The notes under the pieces: generated by a model | The model's database searches: none | Told to the model about the DNA's origin: nothing | What the model saw: the letters and a program-made list of their open reading frames with translations, nothing else | Made by a program: the position numbers and the translations under genes | Part shown: piece by piece, positions 35,852 through 44,255 of the stretch | Layout: each line of letters opens with the position of its first letter | Position numbering within the stretch: the stretch's first letter is position 1 | Source of the DNA: UBA6168 sp039819485 | Lineage (GTDB): Bacteria > Bacteroidota > Bacteroidia > Chitinophagales > Saprospiraceae | Direction of reading: 5' to 3' | DNA: 64,000 nt | Assembly: GCA_039819485.1 (NCBI GenBank) | Contig: JBCBRY010000013.1 | Coordinates: 54,267 to 118,266, forward strand

Positions 35852-38008
35852 TTATTGCTTAACAAACCGGGTCAATACATTTTCCCCGCCATTCATTTGT
35901 AAATAATATTGGCCTGCCGACAGGCCATTCAAATCAATTTCCCATTGGTTGTGGCCAATGGTTTTTTCAAAAAAATACTGCCTGACCAAACGGCCTTTGG
36001 AACTGAACAAATTGATTTGTACCGCTCCTTCCACCTCTGAAGCTGTTTTGATTTTTGCCCGATTCGCCACTGGATTCGGAAAAAAGGAAATGGTTCCAAA
36101 ACCTTCCTCCATTTTTACCGAAACAATGTTTGAAAATTCAAACTGGCCGTCATGATCCATTTGCCGAAGGCGAAAATAATACTGACCTGCACTGAGGTTG
36201 TTTGTCCTAAATGTATAATGCAGTTCGGCATGTGAATTTCCGGCTCCGGCCACAAATCCGATCCGCTTCCATACACTGCCGAATTTTTGCTCCACCTCAA
36301 ATCCGAGGTTATTGGTTTCAGAAGCGGTGACCCAATGTAAGATGGCGTTTGAATTTTCCAATTTGGCTACAAAACGGGACAACTCAACCGGCAACACATT
36401 TGTGACCGGCGGCGAAAACTCGGAGGTATTTCCCATGGCATCAGTTGCTGTGGCGACCAGTATTTCACCGCTACCGGTAGCCACGACCGGGGTTAAGGTT
36501 TTGGTGACCTCTGTAGCGGCCTCTCCCGCTGTGTATGTGACCGACCCGATCCAGGTTTGTCCTTCTTCACTGTCCGAATCCGCCTTGTAAAAGTCGATGG
36601 TCAATGGGTAGGTCGTATTGGCCGTGGTGGAATTTACCGAGAAAGTAACATCAATGTCGCTTCCGTTGGGGGTAGTGTCGGTGATATCGGGGTAGTTCTG
36701 AAAGTTGTTGGGGCCAACGTCGGTATCATCTGCGTCGTTGGCCGTGGCGCCGTCGCCGTTCAGGTCAATGCCGAGGCCACTGTTGGAGAAGATACTGTTC
36801 CCCTGTAAGAGGTTACCGGTACCATTGCCGCCAGAAGCATATTCGATCCCTGCGCCCCCATTGAACGCGATGATGTTGGCGCCACTTCCTGTATTTCCGA
36901 TCACACAATCAGTAGTGGCCACCCTTAGGTACACCCCGGAATCATCATTGCCGAGGTTACTGGTGCCGGTAGCATCAGTTCCAATATAGTTGCCCAACAC
37001 CGTGGTGGAAGGCATGAGCAGTAAGCCGTAGCTTCCATTGCCGGAGATTACGTTGCCTTCTCCGGCGCTGGCTCCCCCGATGATGTAAGAATTGTTTCCG
37101 TTGTGCATCCGGATGCCCATTCCTCCATTGCCAAGATCAGCGTTCCCGTTGATGTCTGTTCCGATATAATTGCCGTAAAATGCATTATTCCAACTGCCAG
37201 TTCCGCCACCGTCGAAGCCGTCATCGTTGTTGCCGGAAATGATGTTTCGGTCACTGGCGAGCGAGCCACCAATCACACAATTTATCGAGCCAAATGCCCC
37301 GATGCCATCCTGGTTGGGAATGGCAGTGTCGCCCGTGGCATTGGTCCCGATGAGGTTTCCGGTCGCGTTGATTGCATGTACCAAACCGATATAAATACCA
37401 TCGCCGTTATTGCCCGAAAGGAGGCTGTTGGTGATGGTGGTTGTTTTATTGATGCCGCCCAAAGTGATGCCGTGGCTACTGTTGGCAGCTGCCAATGCCC
37501 CTGTTTGATCTGTTCCGACGTAGCAGCATTGCACCACGTTATTGTTGCCGTTGATGCTGATTCCGCTGCCCGGGCAGTTCTGTACCACCAGGCCCTGGAT
37601 AGTGACGCCATCGGTTGCCACTGACAGGCCATTTCCAGATGACTGGCCGCTGCCGTCGATGACCACTGTCAGGGAGTGGGTCGTTCCCGTCACCAGGGCG
37701 CCACAGCTTGCCCCCGGGGCAGCTGTGCCATCTACCAGCAAATTGGAGCGGGAAATATTGGGCAGTGCCGTTGCCGGACTAACGGTCATTGCGCTGCCAA
37801 AAGTAATGGTGGTGATGCTGGCGTTGGCATTGGCTTCTTCAATGGCCGCCCGCAAGGTGCAATCACCATTTGTATCGGCACAAATACCGTCGCCTTTGGT
37901 TGCATCGGCGGTGTCTCCGTTGTGATCGACGGTTAGCGTTTGTGCATAAATCTGAGTCGATATATTACAAATGAACAGCATAAAAAAGAGGTAAAATTTG
38001 GTTTTCAT
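35852..38008 (-). CDS. CSLREA/parallel beta-helix secreted protein with T9SS sorting domain
   Basis: From the ATG at 38008 the 718-aa product has a signal peptide (FYLFFMLFICNISTQIYAQ) and a CSLREA-type opening module (DGICADTNGDCTLRAAIEEANA). A long Gly/Asn-rich right-handed beta-helix region follows (about 100-400, many NxIxGN repeats), then a beta-sandwich, an Fn3-like LPVELSRFVAKLE module and a T9SS domain (FFPNPVANRAKIK, GQYYLQMNGGENV). It is probably a surface or released polysaccharide-binding or lyase-like protein; no catalytic residues were identified. The frame extends 21 codons upstream through a dispersed repeat, but the signal peptide fixes the start. Confidence 0.88.
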   Translation of the reverse strand: MKTKFYLFFMLFICNISTQIYAQTLTVDHNGDTADATKGDGICADTNGDCTLRAAIEEANANASITTITFGSAMTVSPATALPNISRSNLLVDGTAAPGASCGALVTGTTHSLTVVIDGSGQSSGNGLSVATDGVTIQGLVVQNCPGSGISINGNNNVVQCCYVGTDQTGALAAANSSHGITLGGINKTTTITNSLLSGNNGDGIYIGLVHAINATGNLIGTNATGDTAIPNQDGIGAFGSINCVIGGSLASDRNIISGNNDDGFDGGGTGSWNNAFYGNYIGTDINGNADLGNGGMGIRMHNGNNSYIIGGASAGEGNVISGNGSYGLLLMPSTTVLGNYIGTDATGTSNLGNDDSGVYLRVATTDCVIGNTGSGANIIAFNGGAGIEYASGGNGTGNLLQGNSIFSNSGLGIDLNGDGATANDADDTDVGPNNFQNYPDITDTTPNGSDIDVTFSVNSTTANTTYPLTIDFYKADSDSEEGQTWIGSVTYTAGEAATEVTKTLTPVVATGSGEILVATATDAMGNTSEFSPPVTNVLPVELSRFVAKLENSNAILHWVTASETNNLGFEVEQKFGSVWKRIGFVAGAGNSHAELHYTFRTNNLSAGQYYFRLRQMDHDGQFEFSNIVSVKMEEGFGTISFFPNPVANRAKIKTASEVEGAVQINLFSSKGRLVRQYFFEKTIGHNQWEIDLNGLSAGQYYLQMNGGENVLTRFVKQ

Positions 38009-38043
38009 AATATTGAGGTTTTTATAAAATTTGGTTTTCTGAA

Positions 38044-38083
38044 ATGGAATGCGTGCGTTCGCTTCGCTCAAGTTGGTTGATGG
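38044..38083. repeat. Partial copy of the GCTTCGCTCAA repeat
   Basis: GTGCGTTCGCTTCGCTCAAG and TTGGTTGATGG match the distal half of the 31077 element. It lies in the leader of the CSLREA gene. Confidence 0.5.
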
Positions 38084-38184
38084 TCAATTGGGTTTCTTCT
38101 TTTTTCCAGGGTTTTGCTTCTTGTCTTATGGGCCGGATGAAAATAATCCAGCATGCGGTCGATAAAGGGGTTGGGTTGTTTCAT
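38068..38184 (-). CDS. Possible 38-aa leader peptide
   Basis: ATG at 38184 opens MKQPNPFIDRMLDYFHPAHK and a basic tail (KTRSKTLEKRRNPID). It begins about 30 bases behind the predicted transcript start of the shared-motif promoter copy 4 and ends upstream of the CSLREA gene. It may be a regulatory leader ORF or chance. Confidence 0.3.
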   Translation of the reverse strand: MKQPNPFIDRMLDYFHPAHKTRSKTLEKRRNPIDHQPT

Positions 38185-38221
38185 GGCTTTTGGGGAGGGG
38201 TTGGTTTAATTGTTTGCGATA

Positions 38222-38288
38222 TAAAGATAGTGGAGGTGGAGAGCGAGAGGAATTGATTTTGAGTGAAATGGGAAAATGGAGCAGTGGG
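38222..38288 (-). promoter_or_regulatory. Shared upstream motif plus -7 box, copy 4
   Basis: The motif at 38259-38288 is followed after exactly 29 bases by TATCTTTA at 38222-38229. It faces the CSLREA T9SS gene. Confidence 0.65.
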
Positions 38289-38325
38289 ATGGAGGATTTC
38301 AGGGAAGGAGAATTGAGAATTAGAT

Positions 38326-38502
38326 ATGATTGGTCATTCTAAAAAAAATAAAGCAGCGTTTCATGGCAGTTTAATAGAAGTTACAACTTTAGCGGGCGAC
38401 CTGTCATACATCACATTAGAATTTCCGAAAGGTGGAGTTGATTTTCTCCGTCAACTCAATTTCTACAATACAGCTATCGAATGCCATGCAATATGGCGTT
38501 AA
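38326..38502 (+). CDS. Possible 58-aa hypothetical protein
   Basis: An ATG-started frame (MIGHSKKNKAAFHGSLIEVT, ending ECHAIWR) lies in the gap before the SDR gene. No family is recognised. It may be a gene remnant; there is no clear promoter. Confidence 0.25.
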   Translation: MIGHSKKNKAAFHGSLIEVTTLAGDLSYITLEFPKGGVDFLRQLNFYNTAIECHAIWR

Positions 38503-38587
38503 TATACCGGCCGGCACCAGTTAAAGAAAAACCAAAAAATATACAAGATTCGAAATTCCGTATAAGTCTTTACAAAAGCTTCAACCC

Positions 38588-38595
38588 TACCTTTG
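38588..38595 (+). promoter_or_regulatory. -7 promoter box of the SDR operon
   Basis: TACCTTTG, a perfect TAnnTTTG, 33 bases before the SDR ATG. The -33 box is weak. Confidence 0.5.
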
Positions 38596-38627
38596 TGATA
38601 TTCTTTTCAATGACAAAATAATTAAAA

Positions 38628-39575
38628 ATGAATACGAAAGAATTTGGCAAAAAAGGATGGACGCCTGAAAGATTGGGAAATTTATCCGGCAACACCTTCC
38701 TCATAACAGGTGCAAATGCAGGAGCAGGTTTTGAAGCTTCCAAGATTTTGTTGAGTAAAGGAGCGGAGATCGTTATGCTCAATCGAAATGCCACAAAATC
38801 AAACAAAGCGATTAGCGGCCTTAAATCTCAATTTGGAGTGGACGCTAAAGTCTCATTTATTAAAATGGATTTGGCAGAACTTTCTTCGGTCCGCAATGCC
38901 GCAAAAGAGGTATTAAACAAAGTATCCAAAATTGATGCATTGGTTTGCAACGCTGCCGTTGCACAAATAGCCAAGCAGGAATTTACACCTGATGGCTTTG
39001 AAAGCCAATTGGGCATTAATCATTACGGACATTTTTTATTGGTCAATTTATTATTTGAAAAAGTAGAACAATCGAGTGGAAGAATTGTGGTTGTCGGGAG
39101 TGAGGGCTATAAAATGGGATTGAAAAAAATTCAATTTGAGGACATGAATTTTGACAAGAACTACAACCCTATGAATGCCTATTGCCAAAGTAAACTGGCT
39201 CAAATGATGTTTGCCTATGAATTGCAAAATCGCATAAAGAACACCAACAAAGCGGTGGCCGTTTATGTATGTCACCCGGGGGCTTCCAGAACCTCACTTA
39301 TAAATGAAAAAGCCAGCAGACGAGACAGGATATTATTTTCCATTATGTCATTATTACCAATCGTTCAATCGGCTGAAAAAGGGGCATATCCGGAGGTAAT
39401 GTGTGCCACAAAGGACAATCTCAAACAACAGGCTTATTATGGTCCGACGGGAACGATGAATTGGTCCGGTCCGGTTGGCGATTGTAAATTAGAGCCCTTT
39501 GCTCTGGACAGAAACACCGCAGGTAAACTTTGGGAAGTATCAGAAAAGGCAACTAATTGTAATTGGAACTTTTAA
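38628..39575 (+). CDS. Short-chain dehydrogenase/reductase (WWOX/retinol dehydrogenase-like)
   Basis: The 315-aa Rossmann enzyme has the cofactor loop LITGANAGAGFEAS (about 26), the NAA strand VCNAAVA (about 108), the Ser of VVVGSEGY and the catalytic Tyr-x3-Lys in AYCQSKLA (about 184). It would oxidise or reduce a hydroxyl/carbonyl substrate with NAD(P)(H); the substrate is unknown. It heads a three-gene operon with a membrane protein (10-base gap) and an AraC regulator. Confidence 0.88.
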   Translation: MNTKEFGKKGWTPERLGNLSGNTFLITGANAGAGFEASKILLSKGAEIVMLNRNATKSNKAISGLKSQFGVDAKVSFIKMDLAELSSVRNAAKEVLNKVSKIDALVCNAAVAQIAKQEFTPDGFESQLGINHYGHFLLVNLLFEKVEQSSGRIVVVGSEGYKMGLKKIQFEDMNFDKNYNPMNAYCQSKLAQMMFAYELQNRIKNTNKAVAVYVCHPGASRTSLINEKASRRDRILFSIMSLLPIVQSAEKGAYPEVMCATKDNLKQQAYYGPTGTMNWSGPVGDCKLEPFALDRNTAGKLWEVSEKATNCNWNF

Positions 39576-39585
39576 ATCTAATGAC

Positions 39586-40098
39586 ATGGAAATATTAAAA
39601 ACGGCAATTGATTGGGCAAAAGCCGAAGTTTTTTCATCCCAATTTTTTATTTTTTTCGGCGTCCTGTTTATACTGGCAACCATAGGTTTTTGGCAGTTAG
39701 GAAAAACCGAAATCGCTAAGGCATTCGTATTGCCGACCTTGGTAGCCGGCATTTTACTCTTGGCCATTGGACTTGGATTATTTTTTACCAATAAATCAAG
39801 AATCGCAAGCTTTCCATCTGCCTACAATAGTGATGCCTCTGCTTTCGTAAAATCAGAAATAGCCCGAACCGAAAAAATAATGAAAGAATACCAGACCATA
39901 GTTTTCAAAATTATTCCAATTATTATTGTGGTTGCTGCATTGTTGATTATTTTTAATGACAAACCAATTTGGCGGGCAATCTGCATCACAACTATTGCAA
40001 TGATGGTAGTTATCTTATTCGTCGATTATAATGCCAACGCCAGAGTTGAAGATTATCATAAACAATTGATGTTAGTAGAAAAAGACTTGAAAAATTGA
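39586..40098 (+). CDS. Hypothetical four-helix membrane protein
   Basis: The 170-aa product from the ATG at 39586 has two N-terminal helices (FFIFFGVLFILATIGFW, LVAGILLLAIGLGLFF), a soluble stretch with acidic and basic residues, and two C-terminal helices (IIPIIIVVAALLIIF, ICITTIAMMVVILFV). No known domain is recognised. The frame is open further upstream but that part overlaps the SDR gene. It is sandwiched in the SDR-AraC operon with a 1-base gap to the regulator. Confidence 0.75.
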   Translation: MEILKTAIDWAKAEVFSSQFFIFFGVLFILATIGFWQLGKTEIAKAFVLPTLVAGILLLAIGLGLFFTNKSRIASFPSAYNSDASAFVKSEIARTEKIMKEYQTIVFKIIPIIIVVAALLIIFNDKPIWRAICITTIAMMVVILFVDYNANARVEDYHKQLMLVEKDLKN

Positions 40099-40099
40099 T

Positions 40100-41011
40100 A
40101 TGCACCATTTCAAAACACTTTCAGCTTATTTAGATTACATTCAACTGCCCCGCCCAGAACATCCAATGCTGAGCGTCCTGTTTGCAACGGGTGAGGGCTT
40201 TCTTCCTTGTCCGAAAGAGAGTTCACCTCCGATTACAAACGATTGCTATTCCATTAGCCTGAAGAAGATAGTCAAAGGTGACTTAAACTATGGACGGACA
40301 AAATATGATTTTACAAATGGTGCAATGATTTTTATCGCCCCAAGACAAGTTTTGCAATGGGATAACCGGGTAGTTTTCGAACAAAAAGGCTTTTCAATAA
40401 ATTTTCACGAAGATTTTCTCACTGGAACCGAATTGGCACAACAAATTAAAAAATATGGATTCTTTTCCTACTCTGCAAACGAAGCCTTACATCTTTCACC
40501 AAGAGAGGAAAAGCAGATAGAATCCATTGTGGAGAACATTGAAATAGAATACCACAACAACCAAGATGAATTTAGCAAAGACATTATTATTTCTCATTTG
40601 AGCACCCTTTTAAAATATGCCGACCGATTTTATGAAAGACAGTTTTTAAATCGAAAGGAACTGTCAAATGATTTGTTAGAGCAATTTAACCACCAATTAG
40701 AAGAATATCTTGAATCGGGAAAACTTAAAGAAAAAGGTATTCCAAGTATAGAACAAATAGCGGATAGTATGTCGGTTTCACAACGCTACCTAAGTGACAC
40801 ACTCAAAAAAGAAACAGGTAAAACCACAACCGAACACCTGCAATTATATTTGATTGATGAAGCCAAGAATTTTTTATTGAAACCGAATAAAAGTATTTCT
40901 GAAGTAGCGTACGAATTGGGGTTTGAATATCCACAATATTTTTCAAGATTATTCAAAAAGAAGGAAGGCTTGAGCCCATCCGAATACAGAGAAAAATATA
41001 AAATGAATTAA
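40100..41011 (+). CDS. AraC family transcriptional regulator
   Basis: The 303-aa protein has an N-terminal cupin-like sensing region (about 20-190; MIFIAPRQVLQW) and a C-terminal AraC double helix-turn-helix (about 205-300) with SIEQIADSMSVSQRYLSDTL and SISEVAYELGFEYPQYFSRLF. It probably controls its own operon in response to a small molecule. AraC regulators next to SDR enzymes are common in Bacteroidota. The start follows the membrane protein stop by one base. Confidence 0.9.
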   Translation: MHHFKTLSAYLDYIQLPRPEHPMLSVLFATGEGFLPCPKESSPPITNDCYSISLKKIVKGDLNYGRTKYDFTNGAMIFIAPRQVLQWDNRVVFEQKGFSINFHEDFLTGTELAQQIKKYGFFSYSANEALHLSPREEKQIESIVENIEIEYHNNQDEFSKDIIISHLSTLLKYADRFYERQFLNRKELSNDLLEQFNHQLEEYLESGKLKEKGIPSIEQIADSMSVSQRYLSDTLKKETGKTTTEHLQLYLIDEAKNFLLKPNKSISEVAYELGFEYPQYFSRLFKKKEGLSPSEYREKYKMN

Positions 41012-41233
41012 AAGAAAACTGATACCAGCAATGTACATGCTGTTCATTGCCAGTAAAAGTTAGCGACACCACATTTACCAACAAAGGCACTTCAACTAAA
41101 AAAGACATTATTAAAAACCTCTTTTAAAGAGATCGGAATATATTCACGCCGAGAATAGAACATGTCTTTTCTGTGAGCTTTGCGTTTTCTGCATTAAAAA
41201 GAATTGCAGTCAGACACCGCCTATCAAACAACA

Positions 41234-41269
41234 AAGCCACTACGGCAGATTTGACTACCGTAATGGCTT
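41234..41269. terminator. Hairpin between AraC and lipoprotein genes
   Basis: AAGCCACTACGGCAG pairs with CTACCGTAATGGCTT with two mismatches over a 6-base loop, between convergent genes. Confidence 0.5.
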
Positions 41270-41288
41270 GCAACCTTCAAAAAGCATT

Positions 41289-41741
41289 TTACTTTTTATT
41301 AAGAGTCAAAGTAAATTCTACTTCCATGTCGTCTTCTTCGTCCTCGTGGGAATACTGGATTGTTTTTAAGTTTTTTTCATCATCCACCAAGGCCCAGCGT
41401 TCTACTGCACCTCCGTTGTCAACAATGAGTTCAAAACCATCTCGCTCCCAGGTGAAAGGCCCTGTGGCTGTTTCCGTATCTCCCATTAAAGTAATGGAAA
41501 AATCAGCGTTGCCGGTTCCGTCTTCATTAAATTCCAAAGTACCGCCGGTCGTGATGTTTAAATCGGCCAGTAGTTCGCCCGCCGCATATACGAGGGCCGT
41601 TCCCTGGTCGACACTCCAAATTCCAACGATGTTATCGGTGGAGACTTCTGGCTCGTTGTCTTTATCCTTTTTGCAGGAAGTCATCAATGTAAGGGAAGCG
41701 ATGAATGCAATTACGAGAAATTTGAGGTTCAAGATTTTCAT
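41289..41741 (-). CDS. Lipocalin-like lipoprotein
   Basis: The 150-aa product has a lipoprotein signal (FLVIAFIASLTLMTSC, Cys 23 as lipidation site) and a KKDKDNEPE spacer. A small beta-barrel region with IVGIWSVDQ, LEFNEDGTGNADF and FTWERDGFELIV fits the lipocalin-like families common in Bacteroidota lipoproteins. Function is unknown; ligand binding is inferred. Its leader holds a dispersed repeat and the shared 30-bp promoter motif. Confidence 0.8.
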   Translation of the reverse strand: MKILNLKFLVIAFIASLTLMTSCKKDKDNEPEVSTDNIVGIWSVDQGTALVYAAGELLADLNITTGGTLEFNEDGTGNADFSITLMGDTETATGPFTWERDGFELIVDNGGAVERWALVDDEKNLKTIQYSHEDEEDDMEVEFTLTLNKK

Positions 41742-41774
41742 TAAAAAAAGAATTTAAGGGTTAAAAAAGATTGT

Positions 41775-41832
41775 TGTTTTCCGATCTGTCGGTGCGAGAA
41801 CTCACTTCGTTCAAGTTGATTATAAATTGATT
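41775..41832. repeat. Diverged copy of the GCTTCGCTCAA repeat
   Basis: GTTTTCCGATCTGTCGGTGC and GAACTCACTTCGTTCAAG match the 31077 element in outline. Confidence 0.5.
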
Positions 41833-41855
41833 GAAGGTCTTGCATTTTTTGCCGT

Positions 41856-41993
41856 TTAAGCACGCCTATTTTGTTGGCCTGTTTGCAGGCCGCGTCCATG
41901 TTTCCAGCGGTGTTTGCGCACTGTCGTCCCGGGCTGCAATCCGACGATCAATGCATCGGGCCGGGCGTTGTTTTTTTTAGTCTGGTTTTTCAT
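41856..41993 (-). CDS. Possible 45-aa basic leader peptide
   Basis: ATG at 41993 opens MKNQTKKNNARPDALIVG and ends in a strongly basic tail (KHRWKHGRGLQTGQQNRRA). It starts 48 bases after the -7 box of shared-motif promoter copy 2 and precedes the lipocalin lipoprotein. Coding status is uncertain. Confidence 0.3.
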   Translation of the reverse strand: MKNQTKKNNARPDALIVGLQPGTTVRKHRWKHGRGLQTGQQNRRA

Positions 41994-42040
41994 TTTTTTT
42001 GGTTTTTTGAGTGGTTATTTTTTTTGGATTAATTTTATTG

Positions 42041-42107
42041 CAAAGATATCGGATACTGACAGGCAGTAAAATCAAATTGGTGTGAGGTGGGAAAAAGAGG
42101 AAGTGGA
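42041..42107 (-). promoter_or_regulatory. Shared upstream motif plus -7 box, copy 2
   Basis: The motif at 42078-42107 and TATCTTTG at 42041-42048 are 29 bases apart, with GATTTTAC at the -33 position. It faces the lipocalin lipoprotein gene. Confidence 0.7.
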
Positions 42108-42159
42108 ATTGACAATTGAAATAAAACAGTGAGGTTGTTTAAAAAAGGTAAGCAGGTGT

Positions 42160-42247
42160 TCAAAAAAAAATGACACTTTTCCTTTGCCTGAAAAAAATTT
42201 TAAGACTTGGAAATCAAACATTTGCCCAAATAAAAGTGTCATTTTTA
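42160..42247 (-). repeat. TGACACTTTT family element, copy 3 (inverted)
   Basis: Inverse complement of the 35638 element with both arms and interior conserved. It lies behind the response regulator gene at 42581. Confidence 0.8.
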
Positions 42248-42387
42248 GCGCTCTTTATTTTTGTCCATGCATTTAAATTAAATAGAAATATTTTTATTTT
42301 TTTTTAAATCAATTTAAATGGAAAAGCTCTTTAAAAATTCAATCGACTTTGGTTTATATAAATAAGATTTTAGTTGTTTTTTAAATT

Positions 42388-42432
42388 AAAAAAAACAGCC
42401 CCGGCAGAAAATTTCACCGAGGCTGTTTTAAT
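42388..42432 (-). terminator. Intrinsic terminator of the response regulator gene
   Basis: On the minus strand AAAACAGCC pairs with GGCTGTTTT and is followed by eight T. Confidence 0.75.
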
Positions 42433-42580
42433 TTTAAATTGTTTAAAAATGAGGTTGTTTTTTGGCTGTTAGCTGTTAGCCGATAACTTGCGTTTTTTTA
42501 TATAAACTTAATGTTTCTGAATTGATGGAAGAGACCCTCAGCAACCGAGCATTTACATCTTCGAGACTATTCCCATATAA

Positions 42581-42973
42581 TTAGTTACGAAGTAAACTTC
42601 CCATGCCGCCCACATACCATCCGGATAATTTTTGTTCCAGTTCAAGTACGTTCCAGGGCTTTTGCACCCATGCGTGGATAATGCCATTTTCCATTGCCTG
42701 CTCTTTGTCCTCATAAGTTGTCGAACCACTTGCCAACACCCGGACAATGCGCGGGTCATACCGCTGTAGCCAGACAAACAACTCCATTCCACTGATACCG
42801 GGCATACGCTGATCGCTCAGCACCAGTGAGATAGGAAGTGCCTGCAACATGGCCTTGGCCACAGCCGCATCCGGAGCCACTAAAATGGGAAATTTGCGCC
42901 GAAAATAGGCTTTGAACGAGAGGCGGTTGCCTGCCTCATCGTCCACGAATAATATATGATTTTTGCTGCTCAT
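42581..42973 (-). CDS. Receiver-only response regulator
   Basis: The 130-aa CheY-like receiver has the acidic pocket FVDDEAGN (about 10-13), phospho-acceptor Asp in LVLSDQRMPG (about 56), a Ser/Thr switch in VLASGS and the Lys-Pro of WVQKPWN. No output domain is present. It is similar to the receiver at 44391. Such regulators act by protein contact, for example in phosphorelays or motility. Its promoter carries the shared 30-bp motif. Confidence 0.9.
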   Translation of the reverse strand: MSSKNHILFVDDEAGNRLSFKAYFRRKFPILVAPDAAVAKAMLQALPISLVLSDQRMPGISGMELFVWLQRYDPRIVRVLASGSTTYEDKEQAMENGIIHAWVQKPWNVLELEQKLSGWYVGGMGSLLRN

Positions 42974-42994
42974 TTTTGGTTTGGGTTAGATGGT

Positions 42995-43056
42995 TGCTGG
43001 TTTTCTGGTTTCCCGGCCTGAGTTCGGGAATTCGCTCCGCTCAACTTGGTTTACAG
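42995..43056 (+). repeat. GCTTCGCTCAA repeat copy in the response regulator leader
   Basis: GGTTTCCCGGCCTGAGTTCG, GGAATTCGCTCCGCTCAAC and TTGG match the 31077 element. Confidence 0.65.
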
Positions 43057-43191
43057 CATTCGCCTTCTGGCTTACTTTCATGCTGCTTGCTCCACCAATC
43101 GCTTACTTTTTATTTCAATGAGCAAGGGTCAAACAATCAATTAGGAATTAGGAACAATCAAATCGAAAGGGTGCCTGCTGTTTTGATGGGG

Positions 43192-43258
43192 CAAAAATGC
43201 GGGTTGCCGTTTTTACGTAAAATCAACTTGGAGTGAAACGGGAAATGCAAGGAGTGAA
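43192..43258 (-). promoter_or_regulatory. Shared upstream motif plus -7 box, copy 3
   Basis: The motif at 43229-43258 lies 29 bases from CATTTTTG at 43192-43199, with GATTTTAC at -33. It faces the response regulator at 42973. Confidence 0.65.
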
Positions 43259-43378
43259 ATAGGGTTTCCCGATAGTCTGGTTTTAATCATGGCCTCCCCG
43301 ATCGACCTAGGATTGAAAACTCGCTGATCACATATAAGTCGATCCGTACAGCAATAGTCCTTTCGGCCCAGTATCCAC

Positions 43379-43445
43379 CTCACTCCTCTCTTTTCCCGTT
43401 TCACTCCATCTTCATTTTAACTCGAACAGTTCGGCCGCACCTTTG
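43379..43445 (+). promoter_or_regulatory. Shared upstream motif plus -7 box, copy 5
   Basis: The motif at 43379-43408, a 29-base gap with CATTTTAA at -33, and CACCTTTG at 43438-43445. It faces the plus-strand lipoprotein at 43577 and is divergent from copy 3. Confidence 0.7.
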
Positions 43446-43576
43446 CGCCGTCATTCGTACCAATCTGGTCCATAATTACCCAAAAACCAATTGATTAACG
43501 ATTTAAGATTACATGACATTCGATTTTAGATTCTTTAACCATAAACCAATTTCTTAACCCTTAAATTTTTTAAATC

Positions 43577-44062
43577 ATGAAAACCAAATTCATCCTGTTT
43601 TTTGCACTTGTATTCACCGGACTGATGTCCACTAGCTGTTCAAAAGATGCCGACACCACCCCCGAACCAGCCCCTGTAACGGCTGAACATTATTTCACCT
43701 GCGAACTGGACGGCGATATGTATCACAGTGAAGGAGCCTATGCCTACGCCGTGGACTTTGATGGGGAACTCAACATCTACGGAGTGACCGGTGTCGATTT
43801 CGAAGATGCTATCTACATCCAGGTTCCCAGCAATGTCACCGTGGGCACCCACTCTTTCAATGATGAATATTTTGCTTATGTCGTTATTGGTGAGACAGCC
43901 CAGAGCACCCGTCTTGAAGGCGGAAGCGGCAGCGTGACCATCGATGCATTCGACGGTAAAACGATCAAAGGCTCTTTTGCTTTTGTTGCGGTTGATTTCG
44001 ATGATGCATCCGTTAAGAGAGAAGTAAAGGAAGGGACATTTCAGGTAGACATCAATGACTGA
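43577..44062 (+). CDS. Small lipoprotein
   Basis: The 161-aa product has a lipoprotein signal (FILFFALVFTGLMSTSC), an acidic DADTTPEPAP spacer and a beta-rich domain with FTCELDGDMYHSEG and SVTIDAFDGKTIKGSFAF. This resembles the DUF6252-type lipoproteins frequent in Bacteroidota, though the family call is tentative. It is monocistronic, with a shared-motif promoter upstream and a terminator behind it. Function is unknown. Confidence 0.78.
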   Translation: MKTKFILFFALVFTGLMSTSCSKDADTTPEPAPVTAEHYFTCELDGDMYHSEGAYAYAVDFDGELNIYGVTGVDFEDAIYIQVPSNVTVGTHSFNDEYFAYVVIGETAQSTRLEGGSGSVTIDAFDGKTIKGSFAFVAVDFDDASVKREVKEGTFQVDIND

Positions 44063-44105
44063 TCCCCATTGAATCCAACCAATTATCTCGTATTTTCAAT
44101 TTGCG

Positions 44106-44158
44106 CCAAAATCAAGACCTGGCCGTAGGCCGGCTTTTGATTTTGGTCTTTATTTTTC
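44106..44158 (+). terminator. Intrinsic terminator of the lipoprotein gene
   Basis: CCAAAATCAA...GGCC, loop GTA, GGCC...TTGATTTTGG, then a T-rich tail. Confidence 0.8.
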
Positions 44159-44247
44159 CCCAATCCAATTGCTAAGCAGAAGCCACGTTGCGTTATTTAA
44201 TGACATAACAATGCCTTGGCCAAATAGGCAAAGGGGGGAATTTGTGA

Positions 44248-44255
44248 TATATTTG
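44248..44255 (+). promoter_or_regulatory. Possible -7 box of the second response regulator
   Basis: TATATTTG fits TAnnTTTG 136 bases before the ATG. No clear -33 box. Confidence 0.3.

Noticed and set aside
37103..37624. 173-aa plus-strand ORF
   Set aside because: Antisense to the beta-helix region of the CSLREA protein; the apparent protein repeats mirror the sense repeats.
41173..41757. 194-aa plus-strand ORF
   Set aside because: Antisense to the lipocalin-like lipoprotein; Ser-rich composition is a shadow effect.
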